Origin: Pseudomonas sp. BCA17
GTDB lineage: Bacteria; Pseudomonadota; Gammaproteobacteria; Pseudomonadales; Pseudomonadaceae
Assembly (NCBI RefSeq): GCF_004519405.1
Contig: NZ_SGWI01000009.1
Span: 1-64,000 of the forward strand
Length of the DNA: 64,000 nucleotides
Reading direction: 5' to 3'
Shown: positions 1 through 8,705 of the stretch, piece by piece
How positions within the stretch are numbered: the first letter of the stretch is position 1
Layout of the letters: every line of letters starts with the position of its first letter
Notes under the pieces: model-generated
What the model saw: the letters and a program-made list of their open reading frames with translations, nothing else
Database searches by the model: none
What the model was told of the DNA's origin: nothing
Program-made: the position numbers and the translations under genes

Positions 1-1533
1 CGACTGCACCGACAGATCACGAATATTCACCAGGTTACGGTCCACTTCACGTGCCACCTGGGCCTGTTCTTCCGCTGCGCTGGCGATCACCAGGTTGCGC
101 TCGTTGATCTCGATGATCGCCGTGTTGATGGTGTCCAGGGACATTCCTGCACCCTTGGCGATATTCAATGTGGATTCGGCGCGTTCGGTACTGTTGCGCA
201 TCGAGTCCACGGCATGTTCGGTACCGGTCTGAATGCTGCCGATCATGCGTTCGATCTCACTGGTCGATTGCTGGGTGCGATGGGCCAGCGCCCGCACTTC
301 GTCGGCGACTACGGCGAAGCCACGACCGGCTTCACCGGCACGCGCCGCTTCAATCGCCGCGTTCAAGGCCAGCAGGTTGGTCTGGTCGGCCAGGCCGCGG
401 ATCACGTCCAGCACCTTGCCGATGTCACGCGATTCGTTGGCCAACTCACCAATCAGTGTGGCGGTGGCTTGCACGTCGCCGCTCATGCGTTCGATGGCAC
501 TGACGGTTTCCTGCACCAGATCACGGCCGTCGCCGGCCGACGTGGTGGCGGCGCGCGAGGCTTCGGAGGTGCTGACCGCGTTGCGTGCGACTTCTTCGAC
601 GGCGCTGGTCATCTCGTTGACGGCGGTGGCGGCTTGTTCGATTTCGTTGTTCTGCTGGGTCAGGCCGCGAGCGCTCTCGTCGGTGACGGCGTTCAGCTCT
701 TCGGCAGCGGACGCCAGTTGGGTGGCGGAACCGGCAATGCGTTGCAGGGTGTCGCGCAACTTGTCCTGCATCTTGGCCATGGCGGCCAGCAGGCGGCCGG
801 CTTCGTCGTGGCCGTCGACCTTGATAGGGCGCGTCAGGTTACCTTCAGCCACTTCTTCAGCCGCTTCCAGAGCCTGGGAAATCGGCACGGTGATGCTGCG
901 GGTCAGCAACCAGGCGAAGAGCAATGTCAGCCCGGTGGCGATGACCAGCAGGCCCACTACCAGGTCAAAGGCCATGTCGTATTGGTCCTTGGCTTGCTGG
1001 TTGGCGGCATTGGCGTCGTTGTTATTGATGTCCAGCAGGCGGGTCAACACGGCATTGACCTGCTCGGAGTTGTTCAGCAATTCCGTGTTCAGCAGGTCGC
1101 GCAACGCTTCGATTTGATTGGCGCGAGACAGGCTCTTCATGCGCTCTTCAATCTGGTGGTACTGGCCCAGCAGGCGAACGTACTCGTCGTAGGCATTACG
1201 TTCTTCAGTGCTGCTGATCAGTTTTTCGTAGATGGCCTGGGCTGCGCGGATCTGCTGGTTGCGCACTTCGAAGGCATCCAGGGTCTTTTGTTGCACGTCC
1301 GGCTCGCGGTTGGTCAGCAGGCGGTACGACAGCACTCGCAGGCGCAGGGTCAGCTGGGTGAACTCGTCCAGTGCGCGGATGCTGGGCACGCTGCTCAGGG
1401 TAATGGCTTCGGTGGCTGCACGGATCTTGCTCATCTGATTCAAGGCGAACACACCGAGAAGCAACATCAGCGCGCCAATAAACGCGAAGCCGAGAAAAGC
1501 CCTCGGAGCGATATTCATATTACGAAGAGACAT
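1..1533 (-). CDS. Methyl-accepting chemotaxis protein, C-terminus cut by window edge
   Basis: An inner-membrane chemoreceptor that passes ligand signals to CheA/CheW. The 511 visible residues show a first membrane helix at about residues 11-32, a periplasmic helical region to about 187 (four-helix-bundle type, no Cache or PAS motif seen), a second helix at about 188-211, a HAMP segment, and the long cytoplasmic signalling helices. The highly conserved tip DQTNLLALNAAIEAARAGE is present, which identifies the family beyond doubt. The last few dozen residues lie outside the window, so a C-terminal CheR/CheB pentapeptide cannot be judged. The start at 1533 gives MSLRNMNIAPRA; an ATG at 1518 (MNIAPRA) is also possible because no strong ribosome binding site separates them. 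The ligand cannot be predicted from sequence alone. Confidence 0.95.
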   Translation of the reverse strand, partial: MSLRNMNIAPRAFLGFAFIGALMLLLGVFALNQMSKIRAATEAITLSSVPSIRALDEFTQLTLRLRVLSYRLLTNREPDVQQKTLDAFEVRNQQIRAAQAIYEKLISSTEERNAYDEYVRLLGQYHQIEERMKSLSRANQIEALRDLLNTELLNNSEQVNAVLTRLLDINNNDANAANQQAKDQYDMAFDLVVGLLVIATGLTLLFAWLLTRSITVPISQALEAAEEVAEGNLTRPIKVDGHDEAGRLLAAMAKMQDKLRDTLQRIAGSATQLASAAEELNAVTDESARGLTQQNNEIEQAATAVNEMTSAVEEVARNAVSTSEASRAATTSAGDGRDLVQETVSAIERMSGDVQATATLIGELANESRDIGKVLDVIRGLADQTNLLALNAAIEAARAGEAGRGFAVVADEVRALAHRTQQSTSEIERMIGSIQTGTEHAVDSMRNSTERAESTLNIAKGAGMSLDTINTAIIEINERNLVIASAAEEQAQVAREVDRNLVNIRDLSVQS

Positions 1534-1809
1534 GCGGGAATCCTGGGGGAAGCGCGATCCATGCGGCCGTGAGACGGGGTATGTATTCGCTATCGGCCAT
1601 GCGACTAAAGTCTTAAGGGCGTGCGCGCTTTTGTCGCATCGGACGAGGGGTTGAACGGATTCAGGAACCAGATGGGGGAATTGCAGTCACTAAGGCTCGA
1701 AAGTGCGGCCCGCCCCCTAAAAAACGGGCTGTGCGCCAGGGATAAGCCTGGCATCCGAGGTGAATTTTCTTTATCGTCACCGCCCTTTGAAAAAGCCCGA
1801 GAAATCAAA

Positions 1810-2040
1810 ATGTTAGAAGCATCTCTCAGCCAATTGGAACAACTGGTCAGCGACCTGGTACAGCAGAACCAGGATCTGCTGGGCAGCAACGAATCCCTCA
1901 AGGCGGAACTGGCCCGCGCCAAGGACGAAAACGACAGCCTGCAACTGAGCCTGATGGAGCAGGAAGAAAAGCACGGTGCCACCGCGGCTCGCATCCAGGC
2001 GTTGGTTGAGCGTGTGAGCGCAGGGCCTGTCGGCGCATGA
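1810..2040 (+). CDS. Small ZapB-like coiled-coil protein (TIGR02449-like)
   Basis: A 76-residue protein that is almost entirely heptad-patterned coiled coil (LEQLVSDLVQQNQDLLGSNE and onward), with no membrane segment. Size, composition and position directly before a zapA-type gene match the small TIGR02449 coiled-coil proteins that precede zapA in pseudomonads and resemble ZapB. It overlaps the next gene by the 4-nt ATGA, so the two are translationally coupled. The ATG at 1810 was chosen because the in-frame sequence before it lacks the coiled-coil pattern and looks non-coding; the ribosome binding site (GAGAAA) is weak. A role in Z-ring organisation is inferred from family and neighbour only. 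Confidence 0.75.
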   Translation: MLEASLSQLEQLVSDLVQQNQDLLGSNESLKAELARAKDENDSLQLSLMEQEEKHGATAARIQALVERVSAGPVGA

Positions 2041-2327
2041 GTGAAGGGATAAAGGTCGTTTCGATTCTCGGAGAGGATTACTCGATCAAGGCTCCGGCCG
2101 GGGAAGATCAAACCCTGATGCACGCCTTGACCCTGCTCAAGGCATCCTTGGCCACCACCAAGAAAAAGTACCCGACCCTGATCGGTGACAAATTACTGGT
2201 GCTGGCTGCGCTGAACCTGTGCGCCGATCAGATCGAAATGCAACAGCGTCACCAGCAGGAGCTCGACCGTTACCAAGAGCAAGTCAGCGCCACGGTCGAA
2301 GTGATTTCCAAGGCAATCCAGCCTTAG
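2037..2327 (+). CDS. ZapA-like cell division protein, probable second copy
   Basis: A 96-residue protein with the ZapA layout: an N-terminal beta-rich head (VVSILGEDYSIKAP), a central segment ending in IGDKLLVLAALNLCADQIEM that corresponds to the well-conserved VMAALNI region of ZapA, and a C-terminal coiled coil. ZapA tetramers cross-link FtsZ filaments. The usual pseudomonad zapA locus, as I recall it, is followed by 6S RNA and a 5-formyltetrahydrofolate cyclo-ligase gene; neither is here, and the head sequence is quite different from that ZapA. I therefore read this as a divergent paralogue. Its stop overlaps the end of the convergent acyl-CoA dehydrogenase gene by 4 nt. Confidence 0.7.
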   Translation: MSEGIKVVSILGEDYSIKAPAGEDQTLMHALTLLKASLATTKKKYPTLIGDKLLVLAALNLCADQIEMQQRHQQELDRYQEQVSATVEVISKAIQP

Positions 2328-4126
2328 AACCAATCATCCTGCATCCCCAGGCACGTATCGTCGCGTGCCTCCAGAATCGCCAGTTCATGATGGCAGCTCG
2401 GCACTTCCCAGGTCAGGAAGTACCGGGCGGCCTGGAGCTTGCCTTTATAGAAGGCGACATCGGCCGCATTCCCCTTGGCCAGTCCTTCCTGCGCACGTAT
2501 TGCCTGCTCCAGCCAGCGCCAGCCGATCACCGTATGCCCGAACACTTTCAAGTACAGCGCCGAGTTCGCCAGGCTGCTGTTGACCTTGCCTTGGGCCAGA
2601 TCCGTCAGCAGGCCGATCGTCACGCTTTGCAAGCGGTTGACCAGTTGTTCCAGTGGCTCACGCAATGCGGTCAGGGAGGGGTATTCCTGCGCCCGTGCGC
2701 CCGTCTCGGCGATCAGCCGGATCAACTGCTTGAGACCTGCACCGCCGTTCTGCGCCAATTTGCGCCCGAGCAAGTCCAGGGACTGAATGCCGTGAGTCCC
2801 TTCGTGGATCGGGTTCAGACGGTTGTCGCGGTAATACTGCTCAACCGGGTATTCACGGGTGTAGCCGTGGCCACCCAGAATCTGGATCGCCAGTTCATTG
2901 GCCTTCAGGCAAAACTCCGACGGCCAGGATTTGACGATGGGCGTGAGCAAGTCCAGCAGTTCGTGGGCTTGTTTGCGCTCGGTTTCGGTCTCCAGTGTGG
3001 TGGTGTCGTCGAACACGCGTGCGGCGTAGAGGCCGAGGTCGAAGGCGCCTTCCACGTAGGACTTCTGGGTCAGCAGCATGCGCTTGATGTCGGCGTGCTG
3101 GATGATCGATACGGGGGCAGTCGTGGGGTCTTTGCTGTCGGGCAAGCGACCTTGCGGACGCTCGCGCGCATAGTCCAGTGAATAAAGGTAACCGGCATAC
3201 CCGAGCATCACGGCGCCCATGCCGACGCCGATGCGTGCCTCATTCATCATCTGAAACATGCAGCTCAGGCCCTGGTGCGGTTTGCCCACCAGATAGCCAA
3301 CACAATTGCCGTTATCGCCGAAGTTAAGCGCAGTGGAGGTGGTGCCGCGCCAGCCCATCTTGTGAAACAACCCGGCCAGCAGCACATCGTTGCGCGCGCC
3401 CAGGCTGCCATCGTCGTTGACCAGGAACTTGGGCACGATGAACAGCGAAATGCCCTTCACCCCCGGCGGCGCATCCGGCAGCTTGGCCAGCACCATGTGC
3501 ACGATGTTTTCCGACAGCGGGTGGTCGCCGCCGGAGATGAAGATCTTATTGCCCTTGAGTCGATAAGTACCGTCGGCTGCCGGTTCTGCACGTGTACGAA
3601 TATCCGACAGTGACGAGCCTGCGTGGGGCTCGGTGAGGGCCATAGTGCCGAAGAACCGGCCGTCGATCATCGGTTGCAGAAAGCGCTGTTTCTGTTCCTC
3701 GGTGCCGAAGCTTTCGATCAGGTTGGCGGCGCCCATGGTCAGGAACGGGTAGGACGTCGATGCCGCGTTGGCCGCCTGGAAGTGCGCGAAACACGCCTGG
3801 GACAGCAGGGTGGGCAATTGCATGCCTCCGGCGTCGAAACTGCGGGCGGCGTTGAGAAAGCCGGCTTCGAGGAAGGCATCCACGGCGGGCTTCACTTCCG
3901 GAATCAGAATCGCCGCGCCGTCTTCATAACGCGGCTCGTTTTCGTCGTTCTTGCGGTTGTGGGGGGCAAAGTACTTTTCAGCGATGTTCCGCGCGGTGCT
4001 GATCGCAGCGTCGAACGTCTCGCGGTTATGTTCGGCAAATCGCTCGCGCTGGGTCAGGCCCTCGGCATCGAGGACTTCATACAGCTCGAAAGCCAGGTTG
4101 CGGGAACTGAGCAGCGACTCGGACAT
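2324..4126 (-). CDS. Acyl-CoA dehydrogenase, long DmdC-type
   Basis: A 600-residue FAD flavoenzyme, much longer than the ~380 residues of classical acyl-CoA dehydrogenases because of an added C-terminal domain. This is the architecture of the DmdC/3-methylmercaptopropionyl-CoA dehydrogenase group. Visible landmarks are the FAD/substrate motif MALTEPHAGSSLSDIRTRAE, the second signature QILGGHGYTREYPVEQYYRD, and NPIHEGTHGIQSLDLLGRK, whose Glu is the expected catalytic base. The enzyme introduces the alpha-beta double bond in an acyl-CoA thioester. Many pseudomonads carry several such genes, and the natural substrate (medium or long chain, or methylmercaptopropionyl-CoA) cannot be told from sequence. 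It is a single-gene unit; no etfAB or thiolase gene is adjacent. Confidence 0.9.
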   Translation of the reverse strand: MSESLLSSRNLAFELYEVLDAEGLTQRERFAEHNRETFDAAISTARNIAEKYFAPHNRKNDENEPRYEDGAAILIPEVKPAVDAFLEAGFLNAARSFDAGGMQLPTLLSQACFAHFQAANAASTSYPFLTMGAANLIESFGTEEQKQRFLQPMIDGRFFGTMALTEPHAGSSLSDIRTRAEPAADGTYRLKGNKIFISGGDHPLSENIVHMVLAKLPDAPPGVKGISLFIVPKFLVNDDGSLGARNDVLLAGLFHKMGWRGTTSTALNFGDNGNCVGYLVGKPHQGLSCMFQMMNEARIGVGMGAVMLGYAGYLYSLDYARERPQGRLPDSKDPTTAPVSIIQHADIKRMLLTQKSYVEGAFDLGLYAARVFDDTTTLETETERKQAHELLDLLTPIVKSWPSEFCLKANELAIQILGGHGYTREYPVEQYYRDNRLNPIHEGTHGIQSLDLLGRKLAQNGGAGLKQLIRLIAETGARAQEYPSLTALREPLEQLVNRLQSVTIGLLTDLAQGKVNSSLANSALYLKVFGHTVIGWRWLEQAIRAQEGLAKGNAADVAFYKGKLQAARYFLTWEVPSCHHELAILEARDDTCLGMQDDWF

Positions 4127-4212
4127 GGCGGCTTACCTTTGAAAAGTATGCCGCAGTCTAGGGTCGCTAATAAAAATGGGGAAGGAAGATAGATAGGGGT
4201 GATGGGGCGACA

Positions 4213-4284
4213 CAAGTTGCAAGCTGCAAGCTGCAAGTGAAAGCACACCGCTCTTACTTGCAGCTTGAGGCTCGCAGCTTGCGC
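4213..4284. repeat. GCTGCAAG-type inverted repeat, copy 1
   Basis: The left arm carries three tandem TTGCAAG/CTGCAAG units (about 4213-4238). The right arm carries the complement, CTTGCAGCTTGAGGCTCGCAGCTTG (about 4256-4280). The element lies between the start of the acyl-CoA dehydrogenase gene and the 3' end of putA, and can fold into a long imperfect hairpin. Related copies are at 15437, 15535, 51719 and 58340. There is no U-tract, so it is not a canonical terminator. Confidence 0.75.
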
Positions 4285-4290
4285 CTGCTG

Positions 4291-7200
4291 TTACCCGATA
4301 GTCATCAGGCTGGCGTTACCGCCCGCCGCAGCGGTGTTAACGCTCAACGCGCGTTCGATCACCAGACGCTCCAGGGCTATCGCGGTTTCGCCCTGGGACA
4401 AGCCCTGAACCCCGACAATCGCCCCGCCACGCTGGGCCACTTGCTGGCACACCGCGCGCAGTTGATCGGAATCGCCGTGGTGCAGAACCGCGTCGAATAC
4501 CACCTCGTCCTTGGTCCAGTCCGCTACGCGCTTGATCTTGGCCTGGATCTCCCTTGGCAGGCGTGGGAACAAGGCCTTGGTCAGGTCAGTTTCCGGCCAT
4601 ACCGCCGAACCGCCTACCGCCAGTACAGCCGCCAGTTGAGTGAGCAGGTCGCCTTCTACTTCCGCCAGCGACAACACATGCTCGCGAGGCAGGATGGCGT
4701 AGCTGTTGCGCTCGCCGGTCGGACCGGCCAGTTGGCGGGTGATACCGCTTTGGGACTGCGCGGCGAATTGCGTGCACAGGGCGCTCAGTTCGCTGAACTT
4801 ATTGCTGTCGGCCCAGGTTTTCAGGGCGGTCAGCGGTTGGCTCAAGGCATCGCGCAGGCGCACGTCCGGCGCAGCCAATGCATCGCCACGCACGAAGGAT
4901 TGCTCGATGGCATCGGTAGGGCGAGTCGACAGCAGGCGGTACAGGTACAGCGGGCCACCGGCTTTCGGGCCGGTGCCTGACAGGCCTTCGCCGCCGAACG
5001 GTTGCACGCCGACCACGGCGCCGACGATGTTGCGGTTTACGTAGACGTTACCGGCATTGACGTTGTCGATCACCTTGGCGATGGTCTCGTCGATACGGGT
5101 GTGCACGCCCAGGGTCAGGCCGTAGCCCGAAGCGTTGATCTGGCCGATGAGCTGGTCGATTTCCTTGCGCTTGTAGCGCACCACATGCAGCACCGGGCCG
5201 AAGATCTCGCGTTGCAGTTCGTCGAAGCTTTCCAGCTCGATCAGGGTCGGCATCACGAAGGTGCCGCGCTTGATCTCTTCGCCGTCGGCGATGGCCACTT
5301 GGTATACGTTGCGGCCTTTGTCACGCATGGACTGGATGTGTTTCTCGATGCCGGCCTTGGCTTCGGCGTCGATCACCGGGCCAATGTCCACCGACAGGCG
5401 CTCCGGGTTGCCCAGGCGACATTCCGCCATGGCACCTTTGAGCATTTCGATGACGCGGTCTGCCGAATCTTCCTGCAGGCACAGTACGCGCAGGGCCGAG
5501 CAGCGTTGACCGGCGCTGTCGAAGGCCGAGGACACCACGTCGATGACCACTTGTTCGGTCAGTGCCGAGGAGTCGACGATCATCGCGTTCTGGCCACCGG
5601 TTTCGGCGATCAGCGGAATCGGGCGGCCCTGGGCGTCCAGGCGGCCGGCGACATTGCGCTGCAGCAGGCGCGCCACTTCGGTGGAGCCGGTGAACATCAC
5701 GCCTTTGACGCGATCATCACCCACCAGGCGGGCACCCACGGTTTCGCCCTGGCCCGGCAGCAGTTGCAGCACACCTTCCGGAATGCCGGCTTCCAGCAGA
5801 ATGCGTACGGCTTGTGCCGCCACCAGCGGGGTTTGCTCGGCAGGCTTGGCCAGTACCGGGTTACCGGCCGCCAGCGCAGCAGCAACCTGGCCACTGAAGA
5901 TGGCCAATGGGAAGTTCCACGGGCTGATACACACCACCGGGCCCAGAGGGCGGTGGGCGTCGTTGGTGAAATCGTTGCGTGCCTGCACTGCGTAGTAGCG
6001 CAGGAAATCCACGGCTTCACGTACTTCGGCGATGGCGTTGGCGAACGTTTTGCCGGCTTCGCGGGCCAGCAGGCCCATCAGTGGCTGGATCTCGCCTTCC
6101 ATCAGGTCGGCGGCACGCTCCAGGATAGCGGCACGTTCGGCGGGCGGGGTGGCCTGCCAGATCGGACCGGCGCTGATGGCGCACTGGATGGCGTTGTCCA
6201 CGTCTGCGACGGTGGCGTCCTGTACCTGGCCGACCACGTCGCGCAGGTCGGACGGGTTCAGCACTGGCGTCGTCGCTTGCTCGCTGGGCGCGCAGCCGAG
6301 CATCGGCGCCGCTTTCCAGTCGTTGTGGGCCGTGGCCAGCAGGGCGCAGGACAGCGACGCCAGGCGATGTTCGTTGGCCAAGTCAATACCGGCGGAGTTG
6401 GCGCGGTCGCGGCCATACAGGTCACGTGGCAATGGAATGCGCGGGTGCGGCAGGCCGAAACCACCTTCCAGCGTGGCCATTTGTTCGATACTGGCCACCG
6501 GATCAGCCACCAGTTCCTGAATCGAGATGGACTGGTCGGCAATGCGGTTGACGAAGGAGGTGTTGGCGCCGTTTTCCAGCAGGCGACGTACCAGGTAAGC
6601 CAGCAGTGTTTCGTGGGTGCCGACCGGTGCGTACACGCGGCACGGACGGTTCAGTTTGCCATCGGCAACCTTGCCTACAACCTGCTCGTACAGCGGCTCA
6701 CCCATGCCGTGCAGGCATTGGAACTCGTACTGACCGGGGTAATAGTTCTGACCGGCTATATGGTAAATGGCCGACAGCGTATGAGCATTGTGCGTGGCGA
6801 ACTGCGGGTAGATGGCTTCCGGCACCGACAGCAGTTTGCGTGCACAGGCAATGTAGGACACGTCGGTGTAAACCTTGCGGGTGTACACCGGGTAGCCTTC
6901 CAGGCCTTCGACTTGGGCGCGCTTGATCTCGCTGTCCCAGTACGCGCCTTTCACCAGGCGGATCATCAGGCGATGGCGGCTGCGGCGCGCCAGGTCGATG
7001 ACGTAGTCGATCACATACGGGCAACGCTTCTGGTAGGCCTGGATCACGAACCCGATGCCGTTCCAGCCGGTCAATTGTGGCTCGAAGCACAGGCGTTCCA
7101 GCAGGTCCAGCGACAGCTCCAGGCGGTCGGCTTCTTCGGCGTCGATATTCAGGCCGATGTCGTATTGCTTGGCCAGCAGGGTCAGGGACAGCAGGCGCGG

Positions 7201-8244
7201 GTACAGCTCGTCCATCACGCGTTCGTACTGGGCACGGCTGTAACGTGGGTGCAAGGCCGAAAGCTTGATGGAGATGCCTGGACCTTCATAAATCCCACGG
7301 CCGTGAGACGCCTTGCCGATGGAGTGAATGGCTTGTTCGTACGAGGCCAGGTACTTCTGGGCGTCGTGTTCGGTAAGTGCGGCTTCACCAAGCATGTCGT
7401 AGGAATAGCGGAAGCCCTTGGCTTCGAACTTGCTCGCATTGGCCAGCGCTTCAGCGATGGTCTCGCCGGTGACGAACTGCTCGCCCATCAGGCGCATGGC
7501 CATGTCGACGCCCTTGCGGATCATCGGTTCGCCGCTTTTGCCGATGATGCGGCTCAGGGACGAAGTCAGGCCGGCTTCGTTGTGGGTGGCGACCAGTTTA
7601 CCGGTCAGCAGCAGGCCCCAGGTGGCGGCGTTGACGAACAGCGATGGGCTGTTGCCCAGGTGCGGCTGCCAGTTGCCGGTGCTGATCTTGTCGCGGATCA
7701 GGGCATCGCGAGTGCCCTTGTCCGGAATGCGCAACAGGGCTTCGGCCAGGCACATCAGCGCCACGCCTTCCTGGGACGAAAGGGAGAATTCTTGCAGCAG
7801 GCCTTGAACAATGCCGGCACGGCCGCCGGCGCTCTTCTGATTGCGCAGCTTCTCGGCAATCGAGGCGGCCAGCTTGTTGGTGGCTTCGGCCATCGGGGCC
7901 GGCAGGCGGGCCTGCTCGATCAGCATCGGCACCACTTCCGGCTCCGGGCGACGGTAAGCGGCGGTGATGGAGGCGCGCAATACCGACTGCGGCAAGATGC
8001 TTTCGGCGAACTCCAGGAAGCACTGGTGGGCATGGTCAGCCTGGACCTCGCCCGCGTCTTCAGCGTCCTTGCCGGCCAAGCCATTAAGCTCGGTCAGGGT
8101 TGCACCACCCTCCAGTTTCTCCAGGTAATTGAAAATCGCCTGCTTGATCAGCCAGTGCGGCGTGCGATCAATGGAGGTTGCGGCAGCCTTCAGGCGTTCG
8201 CGTGTCGGGTCGTCGAGTTTGACCCCAAGGGTGGTCGTTGCCAT
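4291..8244 (-). CDS. putA: Trifunctional proline utilisation protein PutA
   Basis: A 1317-residue enzyme converting proline to glutamate in two steps and also repressing the put genes. The N-terminal ~47 residues form a ribbon-helix-helix DNA-binding domain (TTLGVKLDDPTRERLK). The FAD proline dehydrogenase barrel follows, with LNIDAEEADRLELSLDLLER, RLVKGAYWDSEIKRAQ and FATHNAHT. The P5C dehydrogenase domain has SPWNFPLAIFSGQ, FTGSTEVA, the Glu in LIAETGGQN and the nucleophile in SAGQRCSALR. A C-terminal extension completes the long 'type C' form seen in E. coli. The start at 8244 was chosen over an upstream ATG at 8280 because it begins directly with the RHH domain and has GAGGA at a suitable distance. 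It is divergent from putP, with PutA sites between them. Confidence 0.98.
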   Translation of the reverse strand: MATTTLGVKLDDPTRERLKAAATSIDRTPHWLIKQAIFNYLEKLEGGATLTELNGLAGKDAEDAGEVQADHAHQCFLEFAESILPQSVLRASITAAYRRPEPEVVPMLIEQARLPAPMAEATNKLAASIAEKLRNQKSAGGRAGIVQGLLQEFSLSSQEGVALMCLAEALLRIPDKGTRDALIRDKISTGNWQPHLGNSPSLFVNAATWGLLLTGKLVATHNEAGLTSSLSRIIGKSGEPMIRKGVDMAMRLMGEQFVTGETIAEALANASKFEAKGFRYSYDMLGEAALTEHDAQKYLASYEQAIHSIGKASHGRGIYEGPGISIKLSALHPRYSRAQYERVMDELYPRLLSLTLLAKQYDIGLNIDAEEADRLELSLDLLERLCFEPQLTGWNGIGFVIQAYQKRCPYVIDYVIDLARRSRHRLMIRLVKGAYWDSEIKRAQVEGLEGYPVYTRKVYTDVSYIACARKLLSVPEAIYPQFATHNAHTLSAIYHIAGQNYYPGQYEFQCLHGMGEPLYEQVVGKVADGKLNRPCRVYAPVGTHETLLAYLVRRLLENGANTSFVNRIADQSISIQELVADPVASIEQMATLEGGFGLPHPRIPLPRDLYGRDRANSAGIDLANEHRLASLSCALLATAHNDWKAAPMLGCAPSEQATTPVLNPSDLRDVVGQVQDATVADVDNAIQCAISAGPIWQATPPAERAAILERAADLMEGEIQPLMGLLAREAGKTFANAIAEVREAVDFLRYYAVQARNDFTNDAHRPLGPVVCISPWNFPLAIFSGQVAAALAAGNPVLAKPAEQTPLVAAQAVRILLEAGIPEGVLQLLPGQGETVGARLVGDDRVKGVMFTGSTEVARLLQRNVAGRLDAQGRPIPLIAETGGQNAMIVDSSALTEQVVIDVVSSAFDSAGQRCSALRVLCLQEDSADRVIEMLKGAMAECRLGNPERLSVDIGPVIDAEAKAGIEKHIQSMRDKGRNVYQVAIADGEEIKRGTFVMPTLIELESFDELQREIFGPVLHVVRYKRKEIDQLIGQINASGYGLTLGVHTRIDETIAKVIDNVNAGNVYVNRNIVGAVVGVQPFGGEGLSGTGPKAGGPLYLYRLLSTRPTDAIEQSFVRGDALAAPDVRLRDALSQPLTALKTWADSNKFSELSALCTQFAAQSQSGITRQLAGPTGERNSYAILPREHVLSLAEVEGDLLTQLAAVLAVGGSAVWPETDLTKALFPRLPREIQAKIKRVADWTKDEVVFDAVLHHGDSDQLRAVCQQVAQRGGAIVGVQGLSQGETAIALERLVIERALSVNTAAAGGNASLMTIG

Positions 8245-8316
8245 CTTTTTATCCTCATGGGTGCCACTACCGAGTGGCATCTGCAGGCGGCAAGATTAGC
8301 TTTGCCCATGAAGAGG

Positions 8317-8554
8317 TGCAACCGGGTGCAACCCTTTTGTTCAGGAATTTTTCGACGGTGTTCGCGAAAAAAATCGGCCCTCAGCGGAATCTGCTTTTTC
8401 TTGGTGCATTTACTTCTGGCTTCGGCTGTTCTTGCTCCGAAAAGGAGCAAAAACGCGGTGTTTTCTGTAAAACACTTCCGGGTGCAACTTATTCTCAGGA
8501 AACTGGTTGCACCTTATTTGCTTTGTTGAATAGCATTCGCGGCCAAGGTGCAAC
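8317..8554. promoter_or_regulatory. put intergenic control region with five PutA-type operators
   Basis: The putA-putP gap (8245-8705, 461 bp, no gene) holds five copies of the hexamer GTTGCA or its complement: 8317-8322, 8327-8332 (exactly 10 bp from the first), 8483-8488, 8506-8511 (opposite orientation) and 8549-8554. All sit in an extended GGTGCAAC(C) context. GTTGCA is the motif I recall as bound by the RHH domain of E. coli PutA. Sites 1-2 lie next to putA and sites 3-5 cluster about 150-220 bp before putP, which fits autorepression of both promoters when proline is scarce. Binding here is inferred. Confidence 0.8.
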
Positions 8555-8679
8555 CACCTCATCGGGGTCGGTTCATCGGCTGGCGGCTTTCCTGGGGAAA
8601 CGCCAGTCATAAATGCGCGGCACACCGTTTCGTCTACCCGTTCAGCAATGGGTGGCCGTCTGACAGGCCGTCGCTACAT

Positions 8680-8689
8680 AAAAACAAAG
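8680..8689 (+). promoter_or_regulatory. A-rich putP leader, possible Hfq/Crc site
   Basis: The sequence AAAAACAAAG lies 17-26 nt before the putP start. In Pseudomonas, Hfq with Crc represses translation of catabolic mRNAs by binding A-rich ANN repeats near the start codon. Proline uptake is a plausible target, but the match is short and the assignment is inference. Confidence 0.35.
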
Positions 8690-8705
8690 CCAGGGCGTCA
8701 CTCTT

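Noticed and set aside
2328..2400. 6S RNA downstream of zapA
   Set aside because: The acyl-CoA dehydrogenase coding sequence overlaps the zapA-like stop, leaving no room for the RNA.
5002..8529. A 1175-codon open frame on the plus strand opposite putA
   Set aside because: It runs antisense to a clear PutA and has the Gly/Ala/His/Gln/Val-rich composition of a GC-biased shadow frame; no recognisable motif.
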